Shown in pieces: positions 34,101-42,043 of a stretch of 64,000 nucleotides of DNA. The stretch is from assembly GCA_051208035.1 (NCBI GenBank), contig JBPJFZ010000004.1:248001-312000 (forward strand). Direction: 5' to 3'. The DNA comes from JACKOB01 sp024234575. GTDB taxonomy: Bacteria; Pseudomonadota; Gammaproteobacteria; Pseudomonadales; Oleiphilaceae. The stretch's first letter is position 1, and every line of letters starts with the position of its first letter. The notes under the pieces were generated by a model. It had not been told where the DNA came from and made no database searches. It saw nothing but the letters and a program-made list of their open reading frames with translations. The translations under genes were made by a program, and so were the position numbers.

Positions 34101-34838
34101 TCAAGGAACCCTGCTGGATGGAGATGTATTTTGCATGATGACTTGATAACTACCGTCTTCTTTCATCTGTCGCAAAACCCTGTCGAACGTCTCTGCTATT
34201 CGTTTACCCCTAAGTGATGGCTGAAATGCGTAGTACACATCGAAGCTTGAGATAGGGCTGTTAACGTCATAATGTACCTGATTGAGCGTGCTAGTGTTTT
34301 CGAAGGCTTTTAAGCCAGACCATTCTTCTACCAGAAATGCATCAATCCAGCCGCGTGCCAGCTTTTGGGCGTTGGACTCGTCGCTATCAGCCTGATCAAT
34401 GGTGGTATCTTTAATATGTTTGAGAGTATCGGCATAGGTATAGCCGAGGGTAGTTCCGATTCTCTTTCCTTCCAGCTCATCCATAGATTTATATATCGGC
34501 TGGTCCTTTTTGCTAAAGATATAAATGCGTTTGACCATCAGTAATTCTTGCGATCGATGCGGGTGCTTGTTTGGGAAGTAACTATCCAGCGCCGGGAAAA
34601 TGGCATCGGCCTGCTGGGATAAAAAAAACTGTTGTGCCCGTTTGGCGGGGTAAACACTAATGGCAATGTCAATGCCCGCTTTCTCGGCGACCGCCTTGGT
34701 TAGCTCGATAAACTTGCCTTCGTTACTGTTTATTACCATCGAGGGGATAGGGAAGGTAATAAAACTGAGCTTTTCATTAGCGTGGACAGCTGATTGAAAC
34801 AACATCAGACCAAGAAATACAGCTGTCTGGAACCGCAT
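34101..34838 (-). CDS. Periplasmic solute-binding protein, family 3 type
   Basis: 245 residues. Signal peptide of ~20 residues ending VHANE. Typical SBP_bac_3 features: TFPIPSMVINSNEGKFIELTKAVAEKAGIDI, GKRIGTTLGYTY, a DAFLVEEWSGL segment, and a C-terminal VLRQMKEDGSYQVIMQ helix. No transporter membrane gene is nearby, so it may be a stand-alone sensor-type or orphan binding protein. Likely ligand: amino acid or similar small polar molecule. Repeated AGTGYCTAAAA-like motifs lie upstream of it. Confidence 0.8.
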   Translation of the reverse strand: MRFQTAVFLGLMLFQSAVHANEKLSFITFPIPSMVINSNEGKFIELTKAVAEKAGIDIAISVYPAKRAQQFFLSQQADAIFPALDSYFPNKHPHRSQELLMVKRIYIFSKKDQPIYKSMDELEGKRIGTTLGYTYADTLKHIKDTTIDQADSDESNAQKLARGWIDAFLVEEWSGLKAFENTSTLNQVHYDVNSPISSFDVYYAFQPSLRGKRIAETFDRVLRQMKEDGSYQVIMQNTSPSSRVP

Positions 34839-34918
34839 AAGATGTTTTTACCCTGAGTCTCGTTAAATAAGTCACTTGCGTCTTGTTATAGCATATCTCC
34901 GATCAAAGAATATCCTTT

Positions 34919-35040
34919 AGTGCACAAAATTGGCAAAAATATGTCTGATAGTGCCTAAAAATACCTCTAAATGTTTATGGGTAGGGCGTGTGAAACATAA
35001 CAAAAGTGTCTAAAAGTGCATTTTATGACAGGTAGTGTCA
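34919..35040. repeat. Scattered AGTGYCTAAAA-like repeats
   Basis: Five related short elements: AGTGCACAAAA (34919), AGTGCCTAAAA (34950), AGTGTCTAAAA (35005), AGTGCATTTTA (35015) and AGTGTCATACC (35034). They fill the upstream region of the binding-protein gene, which reads away from them on the other strand. Spacing is irregular. They may be regulator sites or chance. Confidence 0.3.
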
Positions 35041-35058
35041 TACCCCATTCACCAGGGG

Positions 35059-36246
35059 TTACACGGCATGAACCAACGGTGTGACGTTGCCACTTCTTAT
35101 TTCCTTGGCGGCAGCTTCAATTCTATTACGGCCATTGTTTTTAGCGCGATACAGTGCTTTATCTGCTCTTTGCACGAGCGCCAGCTCGCTGTTTCCTGAT
35201 TCGGGGATTTGCGTTGCCACACCCAGGCTGGCGGTAAATCGAATGGAGTACTCACCATAGCGAATGGTCATTTGTTCGATCTTGTGACGAATACGCTCGG
35301 CAACCTTCAGGGCATTAGCCTGATCAGTATTAGGAAGAATAACGGCAAACTCCTCGCCACCATAACGAGCGACTATATCTACAGAGCGGTTGATCAGGCA
35401 GGAAGTTGAGCGTGCCATTTCTTTCAGGCACTCATCACCAATGAGATGTCCATACTGATCATTAATGCCTTTAAAGTGATCCAGATCGAGCAAAATAATT
35501 GAAATAGGAAGCTCTTCGCGAATCGCACGCTTGTACTCGTAGGCAAGCTGACTTTCGAAGTAGCGTCTGTTTTTAAGGCCCGTTAGTGAATCAATGGTGT
35601 TTAACTGCATCAGCCTTTCGGTTTGTTCGGTAAGTTTCAACTTGCTATTCAGTGCGCTGAAGTACTCTTTACGATGAAAACCAGAGATGACATACAAACC
35701 ACCGACATAAATGATAAATAGCCAGGCAATGGATTCCGCTTTAGGGATGCTGCTTTGGACGAGAGCTGCAGCCAGTGGTGCAACAATCATTACCAGATAG
35801 ATGGCTACTGCGTTTCTTGATGGTGCCAGCGAGGCAATGCCACCGGCACAAAGCCCGGCAGTGGCGATAAACAAAGCAACGGAGCAGTCTTCAAATTGTG
35901 GGTGCGTCATTAAGAAGTAGCAGATACCACCCCAGACACCGCCGGACATAAAAACCCCGATGTGCAGCGGCAAGAAAGAAGGTGCTTCTGGCAAATCAGA
36001 TTTAAGCTGTACCCGATAATACAGCACACAGATAAGCCGTAGCATCGAGACCAGCACGACGGCACCGGTACAAATAATCAGCGCGAGGTTTTCACCACGA
36101 TTAGTCATATCGCTAAGCGACGGCAGCATAATGGCTGCCCAAATCAAAACATAAACGATAGTGCCAATGAGAGACCTGTTCGACAGGTCTTGTCCAATCT
36201 GTCGCTGAATATCATCTTGATAGCGTGGATCAACTATATTATGCAT
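35059..36246 (-). CDS. Membrane diguanylate cyclase
   Basis: 395 residues. About six hydrophobic segments in residues ~25-200, then a GGDEF-type domain ~220-380 with ARYGGEEFAVIL (active GGEEF) and RSVD, an RxxD inhibitory site five residues before it. LTGLKNRRYFE and LDLDHFKGINDQYGHLIGDE are the metal- and substrate-binding blocks. Makes c-di-GMP from two GTP at the inner membrane. No EAL partner in the same gene. Divergent from the FlgO-type lipoprotein genes, with a 437-base gap. Confidence 0.93.
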   Translation of the reverse strand: MHNIVDPRYQDDIQRQIGQDLSNRSLIGTIVYVLIWAAIMLPSLSDMTNRGENLALIICTGAVVLVSMLRLICVLYYRVQLKSDLPEAPSFLPLHIGVFMSGGVWGGICYFLMTHPQFEDCSVALFIATAGLCAGGIASLAPSRNAVAIYLVMIVAPLAAALVQSSIPKAESIAWLFIIYVGGLYVISGFHRKEYFSALNSKLKLTEQTERLMQLNTIDSLTGLKNRRYFESQLAYEYKRAIREELPISIILLDLDHFKGINDQYGHLIGDECLKEMARSTSCLINRSVDIVARYGGEEFAVILPNTDQANALKVAERIRHKIEQMTIRYGEYSIRFTASLGVATQIPESGNSELALVQRADKALYRAKNNGRNRIEAAAKEIRSGNVTPLVHAV

Positions 36247-36683
36247 TTTGTATTCTCACCCTGCTGACGTTATTCACTGCCATAAGCGACAACGTCGGTT
36301 GCTGGAATTACTGCCTGTCATACAAAACATTGGGTACGATAATTATTTTTAGCGCATTGATGATCGCGCTTTCTGAGATTGATCATCGACCTAGAGAGAG
36401 AATTTATCAATCGAAGTGACGGGAATTTAACACCGTTTTGACATTGTTGCGCCAAAAATGTGACGACTATCTCAGGTTTCTGGTTTGTCGCATTATTTTG
36501 GTTTTTCGAAATATCAAAACACTGCAGTTCGCTTGCAGATTCACGTTTTATAAATATGCGTTCTATCCTGGGTGCAAGAAACCTTATTGCGGGTAGCATG
36601 TGGTGTGATTTTTATCGATGGCATTAATATTGCTGATACATATTCGTTTACTTCATTCAATTTTAGATTTTGGAGTCTCGCGA
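36247..36683. other. Divergent intergenic region, cyclase / FlgO lipoproteins
   Basis: 437 bases, no supported gene. Contains a CRP-like site at 36459-36474. The ribosome site TTTTGGAGTC precedes the first lipoprotein. Confidence 0.35.
36459..36474 (+). promoter_or_regulatory. Possible CRP-type site
   Basis: TGTGACGACTATCTCA matches TGTGA-N6-TCACA at nine of ten positions. It lies 209 bases before the first FlgO lipoprotein gene and is as likely to serve the divergent cyclase. Confidence 0.3.
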
Positions 36684-37286
36684 ATGAAAACAGTCATGCT
36701 CGTTGTTAGTTGCTTGGCCATGCTTGGCTGTTCAAGCCAGCCTAGCGATGATGCCAGAATAGAGCGCAATACGGTGGCTTTATCAGAGCAAACGATACAC
36801 TTTTATGTTGAGCAAATGGCAAAGCAGCTGTTGTTGACCTCGCAATCTATCAGGGTTAACCAGTCCGTTGCTGTCGGCACTTTCTTGCCAATTGCAGAAT
36901 TAGGTGGCAAAAGTGCGCCACCTTCCAATCTTTTAGGGCAACAAATTCAGGAAAGTTTTGTGACTTTGGCGACGCAGGCGGGTCTCAATGTAGTCGAATT
37001 CAAAACCGCGAAAGCGATAAAGATGCAAAAGAATCAGGATGTCATGTTGTCCAGATCCGTGAGCGAAATTAATGCATCGATAAACGCAGACTATTATTTG
37101 ACAGGGACCTATTCCTATCAGACACAGGGGGTTGTCGCCAATGTGCGCCTGATTGAGGTGTCAACCAGTAATGTGGTTGCCGCCGCAACAGATCTCATTC
37201 CAGCTTACGTTGTTTCCGGATTGGCTGGCGCTTCGCCAAGGCGCAACTCCACGGCAGATGGTAGCCCTTATCACTTTTCAAACTAG
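36684..37286 (+). CDS. FlgO-domain lipoprotein 1
   Basis: 200 residues. Lipobox LAMLGC with acylated Cys16. FlgO-type domain ~45-185: SVAVGTFLPIAELG, NLLGQQIQESFVTLATQAGLNVVEF, a DVMLSRSVSEI segment, then YYLTGTYSYQTQGVVANVRLIEVSTSNVVAAA. FlgO is an outer-membrane flagellar protein in Vibrio; no flagellar genes are present here, so a different outer-membrane role is likely. The ATG at 36684 is right because the signal peptide and TTTTGGAG site start there. The next FlgO gene is 9 bases downstream. Confidence 0.75.
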   Translation: MKTVMLVVSCLAMLGCSSQPSDDARIERNTVALSEQTIHFYVEQMAKQLLLTSQSIRVNQSVAVGTFLPIAELGGKSAPPSNLLGQQIQESFVTLATQAGLNVVEFKTAKAIKMQKNQDVMLSRSVSEINASINADYYLTGTYSYQTQGVVANVRLIEVSTSNVVAAATDLIPAYVVSGLAGASPRRNSTADGSPYHFSN

Positions 37287-37295
37287 GAGTTCTCG

Positions 37296-38027
37296 ATGAA
37301 ATCGCATTGCTACTTTATTGTCGTTGCAGTTGCTCTATATGGTTGTGCATCTAGCGAACCTAATAATACCGGCGTGGAAAATCTTAATGGAGCTAGGGGC
37401 GAGGAGGGTGTTGCCTATAGCGCTTATACCTCTGCTGTTGTCTCAAGTTCCAGGTTTAGTCGAGAGTCCCAGCAATTGCTTTCAGCACAGTCCGGTGCAG
37501 TTTCCCAGGTTTGGCCGTCCCATAATAGCGTCGCCCCCGCCAAAGATATCAACTTCTACGCTCGTGGTTTAATGCAGGATTTGGTGGCGAATTTACAATA
37601 TGTCAACACGTCTACGCCGCTGGCAGTCGCCAGTTTTGTTTTGCTGGATGGTGATTACAGCGAAACCAATTTATTAGGCGATCAGATTTCTGAAAGCATG
37701 ATTCATGAAATCCATAAATTTGGTATACCGGTTATCGACTATAAAACTCGCGACAAAATTAGTGTTACATCCCAGGGAGACTTTATTTTTAGCAGAGAAA
37801 GTAAAAATCTAAAATCAGATTTGCCTATACATTATGTGGTGAGTGGCACGCTGGTAAAGTATCAGGGTGGCTATTTGGTAAATGCCAGGGTGGTTGGAGT
37901 CGCGTCGAAAGCGGTGGTTGCTTCTGCTCAAAGTATAATTCCCGCTGATGTGGCCAGCGCATTGCTGAATAGTGCAAACAAGCAAAAATACAAAACCGGA
38001 AAGTCGGTGGCTATTGTGCAGGGCTAA
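37296..38027 (+). CDS. FlgO-domain lipoprotein 2
   Basis: 243 residues. Lipobox VALYGC, Cys17. A Ser-rich spacer of ~75 residues, then FlgO-type domain ~90-235 with PLAVASFVLLDGD, NLLGDQISESMIHEIHKFGIPVIDYKT, GDFIFSRESKNL and HYVVSGTLVKYQGGYLVNARVVGVASKAVV. Paralogue of the preceding gene and, more closely in its C-half, of the one at 47176-47793. Operon with the preceding gene; ribosome site TAGGAG. Confidence 0.75.
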   Translation: MKSHCYFIVVAVALYGCASSEPNNTGVENLNGARGEEGVAYSAYTSAVVSSSRFSRESQQLLSAQSGAVSQVWPSHNSVAPAKDINFYARGLMQDLVANLQYVNTSTPLAVASFVLLDGDYSETNLLGDQISESMIHEIHKFGIPVIDYKTRDKISVTSQGDFIFSRESKNLKSDLPIHYVVSGTLVKYQGGYLVNARVVGVASKAVVASAQSIIPADVASALLNSANKQKYKTGKSVAIVQG

Positions 38028-38466
38028 CATCTCTTCACAGCTTTACCTATCATTCTTCGCAATTACTGCGCCACGGATGCGAGACAGTAACGTTTGTTAA
38101 CCGGCGTTCGAGTTTGACAATATACGGTTACCAAAATACGACAGAATAGAATTCAATCCAGCTATTCATTGTTTATATATTAATCTACATTTGAGTTACT
38201 TGAGCATTGCGTCACAATAGCAAAAGCGGCTCTTAATGCATGGTTACACCCGGTTTACAAATAGATACAAACGTGCGTTAAAGCTTTGTATGTCATCGCC
38301 GATAAAAATATCAGCTGACGGCATTAGTCCCTAAAAAACACTTGGCTATCTGGGTGTTCTTGGAAAGCGAATGGCTTTTCAGGCCCAAAAGGGGTATCGC
38401 TCTTTGGCGCTAGGAAGTGATTACTAAAACGATAAGTTAAACTAATAAGAGCAGAGGAGTGTTGCT
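38028..38466. other. Leader region of the fimbrial operon
   Basis: 439 AT-rich bases before the first DUF4402 gene; presumably the promoter and leader of the fimbrial genes. No riboswitch I could recognise; I looked for c-di-GMP GEMM motifs and found none. Ribosome site GAGGAGTG at about 38454-38461. Confidence 0.35.
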
Positions 38467-39129
38467 ATGCAACCGAGTAGAATAAAAATCTCACTGGCTA
38501 TTGGAGCCTTATGTTTGGGAGCAGCTGGAGTGGCAAATGCGGCCTCGCAGAGCTTTGATGTGACTGTGACGACTTTACCGGATTTGTCGATATCAGAAGT
38601 TACGCCCTTAAGTTATGGCACAAACGTGATTACCACGTCTGGCGGAACATGCACCATGGATGCCGATGCACCTGGCCATGCTGCTGGTTTGCAGTTTTCG
38701 GCTGGCGCTGGTGCTACAGCGGCCGCCGCCAACTTTGGTGATTTGACTGGCACCGCCTGTGTAACAGGGGGGGTAGGAACGCCTGGGAAATATAGGGTGA
38801 GCGGTGGTCTTGCAGGGGCTACTGTTAAAATCACTATCGCGGGCGTATCAAACGCGGATTTTACGTTTTCTCCAAATAATGGCTGCATTGTAACCTATAG
38901 CGGCACCACCGCAGATGATGCGGATTCTTGTGCAGCATATGCGGCACCGCCATCTGCTTTATCCAAGAAGTTGGCAGCTGCAGCCGAAGATCAGGCCGCT
39001 TTGTCTGGGGGTGAAGCAAGCGTGGCTGGAGAACTTATGTTTACTGTTGGCGGTACAATTACTATCAACCAGACACTGACGCCGAATCAGGCCTATAGCC
39101 AGACGTTCCCAGTGACTGTGGTTTACTAG
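38467..39129 (+). CDS. DUF4402-like fimbrial subunit 1
   Basis: 220 residues; signal peptide ending GVANA-A near residue 26. Mature part is Ala/Gly/Thr-rich, with two candidate disulfide cysteine pairs, a central GTPGKYRVSGGL block and a C-terminal beta strand ending in SQTFPVTVVY, typical of spore-coat-U/DUF4402 subunits that end in a hydrophobic strand. Likely a main structural subunit of a surface fibre secreted by the usher downstream. Ribosome sequence AGGAGTGTTGC is repeated almost exactly before the next subunit gene. Confidence 0.75.
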   Translation: MQPSRIKISLAIGALCLGAAGVANAASQSFDVTVTTLPDLSISEVTPLSYGTNVITTSGGTCTMDADAPGHAAGLQFSAGAGATAAAANFGDLTGTACVTGGVGTPGKYRVSGGLAGATVKITIAGVSNADFTFSPNNGCIVTYSGTTADDADSCAAYAAPPSALSKKLAAAAEDQAALSGGEASVAGELMFTVGGTITINQTLTPNQAYSQTFPVTVVY

Positions 39130-39242
39130 AGCAGTGACTTAAAACAATATAACAATAGCTGTTTGTGTGCATGAAAAGTCAATGCCAATGGGCGTAAAGT
39201 GACTAGGTTAAACAGCTGATAAACGGATTAAGGAGTGTTGCG

Positions 39243-39917
39243 ATGCAACTTAGAAAAATTTCCAAATTATTATTACCTGCTTCTGTTGCAGTGGCTGTTG
39301 CAGCTGTGAGTATGAGCAGTTATGCGGCCACGAATAACTTTGCTGTTGGCTTTACTACCGTGCCGGATATTACCATTATTCAGGTTCAGCCGATGGATTT
39401 TGGAGGAGGCTTAGGTCTAGCAGCGAATGCTAAATGTGTCATGGCGGCCAGTGGTTTAGCCGGAGATTATCTTGGTGATACACTGATGAGGCTCGCCAGT
39501 GCAGCGACTGGTGCAGCGGTTGGGACTCCTGGGCGATTAACCGGGGTGGGGTGCGAATTTTCGCAAGGTTTGGATGGCACGCTGGGGCTTTATGAAATAC
39601 AGGGGATTGCCGGTGGTGCTGTAAGTGTCAAGGTAAATAGCTCTTTGTTGGGAACAAGCTTTACCTATGTTCCTACAGGCTGTATCGGTAACTACAATGC
39701 CGTGCCTGATGGTGACCTTTGTGCGGCAGTGGTTCCCAATACCAATGTTCCGGTCAAATTGGCAGCGGCGGGTGATGTCGGTAGTAACACTGGTGATGAT
39801 GGTTCTCCGATTATCGGCAGGACACGTATCCAGTTGGGAGGGACTATAACAGCAATCAATGCCAACCCTCCAGGAACGCTATTGACCGAAAGCTTCACAA
39901 TTGACGTAACATACTAA
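39243..39917 (+). CDS. DUF4402-like fimbrial subunit 2
   Basis: 224 residues; signal peptide to about residue 29 (SMSSYAA). Same plan as the upstream gene: TVPDITIIQVQPMDFGGG, GTPGRLTG, an internal SVKVNSSLLGTSFTYVPTGC and C-terminal LTESFTIDVTY. Clearly a diverged tandem copy, with an identical ribosome-site context (AAGGAGTGTTGCG). Probably the second structural subunit. A hairpin at 39928-39954 separates it from the chaperone genes. Confidence 0.75.
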   Translation: MQLRKISKLLLPASVAVAVAAVSMSSYAATNNFAVGFTTVPDITIIQVQPMDFGGGLGLAANAKCVMAASGLAGDYLGDTLMRLASAATGAAVGTPGRLTGVGCEFSQGLDGTLGLYEIQGIAGGAVSVKVNSSLLGTSFTYVPTGCIGNYNAVPDGDLCAAVVPNTNVPVKLAAAGDVGSNTGDDGSPIIGRTRIQLGGTITAINANPPGTLLTESFTIDVTY

Positions 39918-39927
39918 AGGAAACCCC

Positions 39928-39954
39928 ATTCGCCCGGCCTTATGTCGGGCGAAT
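39928..39954 (+). terminator. Attenuator-like hairpin after the subunit genes
   Basis: Perfect 9-base stem ATTCGCCCG (39928-39936) and CGGGCGAAT (39946-39954), 9-base loop, no T-run after it. It lies 10 bases beyond the second subunit stop. In fimbrial operons such hairpins keep subunit mRNA abundant relative to chaperone and usher mRNA. Confidence 0.6.
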
Positions 39955-40314
39955 TGCTTGCTCGTTGATAACCACTTGTTTTCTGCTTGTAATTTTTTGC
40001 CTCGCATCATTACCAGATAATTTTTTCAATTCGTAAATGCCCCGCAAGTATTGTGCAATTCACCTTGCTTCCTTGCTTCCTTGCTTCCTTCGTTTTGCTT
40101 TTAGCTGTCATTGTCATTTACAGCCAGCACTAAATAATCAGCGTTAGCGTGCTGGGTGTGGCATAAATTATGCAAGTTTTTGTTTGTGGCAAATAATTGG
40201 CGCTTTGAGTTGTATTTTTTCGAGTAAAGACTTTACTTGGTAGTCTCTCATAGAGTCTGTGCTTAGCCGTAAATTAAATTGCCATTTTTCGGATGTTTTG
40301 GGGTGGAGAATTAA
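39955..40314. other. Gap between subunit and chaperone genes
   Basis: 360 bases, AT-rich, no gene. Contains the CCTTGCTT tandem repeat at 40063-40090. A second promoter for the chaperone-usher genes could lie here. Confidence 0.4.
40063..40090 (+). repeat. 8-base tandem repeat CCTTGCTT, 3.5 copies
   Basis: Three perfect copies of CCTTGCTT (40063-40086) plus CCTT. It sits 225 bases before the chaperone gene in an otherwise gene-free gap. A change of copy number would alter promoter spacing or leader length. Confidence 0.85.
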
Positions 40315-41115
40315 ATGACAGAAAATCACCGTATTATGAATAAGGCTTTCAGTTTGTCTTGGCTGCAACACTTATTAATCATGTTGTTGATTGGGGGAGC
40401 TACCCAGGCGTATGCGATAAGTATCTCTGCCTACCGCATTTATATGGATGATGATAACCGTACCACATCTTTTATGGTGATGAACCGTGAGGTAGAACCA
40501 CAAGAGTGTGAATTAAAGTTGCGACACTATAATTTTGATGTCGATAGCAATCTTCTGCAGGTTAGCGATGACGTATTGCCAGAGAACTCAGCGCAAGAGT
40601 GGGTGCGCTTTTCGCCGAAGAAATTTACCTTAACGCCCGCGCATACTCAAACAATCCGATTTACCATGCGCCGCCGGGCAGATGCAACCGATGGCGAGTA
40701 TCGTTCCTATCTCGAAGTAGACTGTGGTGCCGAAGTGAAAATTAGTGAAAACGAAGCGCCGATACTGAGCATTAAACCTAAGTTAATGCATAACATCCCT
40801 ATCATTGTTCGAGTGGGCACACTGGATGCGCAGGTCTCTATTGATAATGTTAAGGTTGATGGAGATGGGTTGGCGTTTACGATTTATCGCAACGGCTCGC
40901 GCTCTGTTTACGGTGATGTAGAACTGATTAACAAGAATACCGAGAGTAAGGTTTCCTACCAGAGCGGGGTTTCTATTTACCCAGAGTCAAGTCGTTATCA
41001 CTTTGTGCTTGGTAGAGAGGGGGTAGCGGCAAGTGATTTGAGGGTTCGCTTCGTCGAAAACAAAAACTATGGCGGTAGTATTACTGTTGAAAAAGACGCA
41101 ACGGCTGGCCGATAG
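40315..41115 (+). CDS. PapD-like fimbrial chaperone 1
   Basis: 266 residues; signal peptide to about residue 34 (TQAYA). Periplasmic two-domain immunoglobulin-like chaperone: ISAYRIYMDDDNRTTSFMVM and WVRFSPKKFTLTPAHTQTIRF (the strand-donating region), FTMRRRADATDGEYRSYLEVDC, then VRFVENKNYGGSI near the end. Start ATG has GGGGTGGAG upstream. It should complex with the DUF4402 subunits. Paralogue of the next gene. Confidence 0.85.
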   Translation: MTENHRIMNKAFSLSWLQHLLIMLLIGGATQAYAISISAYRIYMDDDNRTTSFMVMNREVEPQECELKLRHYNFDVDSNLLQVSDDVLPENSAQEWVRFSPKKFTLTPAHTQTIRFTMRRRADATDGEYRSYLEVDCGAEVKISENEAPILSIKPKLMHNIPIIVRVGTLDAQVSIDNVKVDGDGLAFTIYRNGSRSVYGDVELINKNTESKVSYQSGVSIYPESSRYHFVLGREGVAASDLRVRFVENKNYGGSITVEKDATAGR

Positions 41116-41152
41116 TTAAATCCGTTATTGATGATTTTTGCTGGAGAACAAA

Positions 41153-41950
41153 ATGAAAGACAAAAGTGGGCATTTTTCTGTCGCTAAATTGATAAGAGTT
41201 CAACCTGCACTGATTTTTTTTCTGGTTGGCTTGGGCCTGTCGCTGAACAGTTTTGCCGTCAGTATTTCTGCCTATCGTATCTATATGGACGAGGATAATA
41301 GAGAAACCTCGTTTGTGATTTTTAACCGGGAAGTTGAGTCACAAGAATGTAATCTTCGTTTACGGCACAATAATTTTGATCAAGAAGGCAAAATGACAAC
41401 GCTGCCTGATGATGTAATACCGGCAAATTCTGCGGTCGACTGGATAAGGTTTTCACCGAAAAAATTCACCTTAACTCCTTCTAACTCGCAGACGTTACGT
41501 TTCGCCATGCGACGGCGGGCGAATGCAGAAGATGGAGAGTATCGTTCTTATCTCACGATTGATTGCGGGGTAGAGCCTACCCCGGAAGAGTTAGCGAAAG
41601 CCCGGGTAAACGTTAGGCCAAGGTTACTACACAATGTGCCAATAATAGTACGTGTCGGTAAGTTGGACGCCAAAGTATCGGTAGAGGATATTCAGGTTCG
41701 GGGGGATAGTGTCCAGTTTACCATCGTGCGTGTCGGGCAACGCTCAATCTATGGAGATGTCGCACTCGTTAACAAAAGGACGGGTGAGAAAATCGATTTC
41801 CAGACCGGCTTTTCTATTTATCCCGAGGTAAACCATTATAAATTAGCATTGGGACGTGCGGGTGTGGCACCTGAAGATATTGTTATTCACTTTGTTGAAA
41901 ATGAGAACTATGGAGGCAGCATTGTGTTTGACAAAGATCTGTCATTATAA
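41153..41950 (+). CDS. PapD-like fimbrial chaperone 2
   Basis: 265 residues; signal peptide to about 38 (SLNSFA). Shares nearly every core block with chaperone 1 (ISAYRIYMDEDNRETSFVI, WIRFSPKKFTLTPSNSQTLRF, FAMRRRANAEDGEYRSYLTIDC, HFVENENYGGSI), so a recent duplication. Two chaperones may each serve a different subunit. Start is the ATG behind CTGGAGAAC; an in-frame TTG at 41138 overlaps that site. Confidence 0.85.
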   Translation: MKDKSGHFSVAKLIRVQPALIFFLVGLGLSLNSFAVSISAYRIYMDEDNRETSFVIFNREVESQECNLRLRHNNFDQEGKMTTLPDDVIPANSAVDWIRFSPKKFTLTPSNSQTLRFAMRRRANAEDGEYRSYLTIDCGVEPTPEELAKARVNVRPRLLHNVPIIVRVGKLDAKVSVEDIQVRGDSVQFTIVRVGQRSIYGDVALVNKRTGEKIDFQTGFSIYPEVNHYKLALGRAGVAPEDIVIHFVENENYGGSIVFDKDLSL

Positions 41951-42043
41951 AAACGGTAGATTCGCTCGGATATTGGTAAGTGGGGTTTGTTGCAAAGGGG
42001 TTGGCTGAATCTTGCATAATTTCAATTCGATGATGTACTAACT

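Noticed and set aside
38028..38466. Possible c-di-GMP riboswitch before the fimbrial genes
   Set aside because: The GEMM core motifs are absent; no paired helices of the right form.
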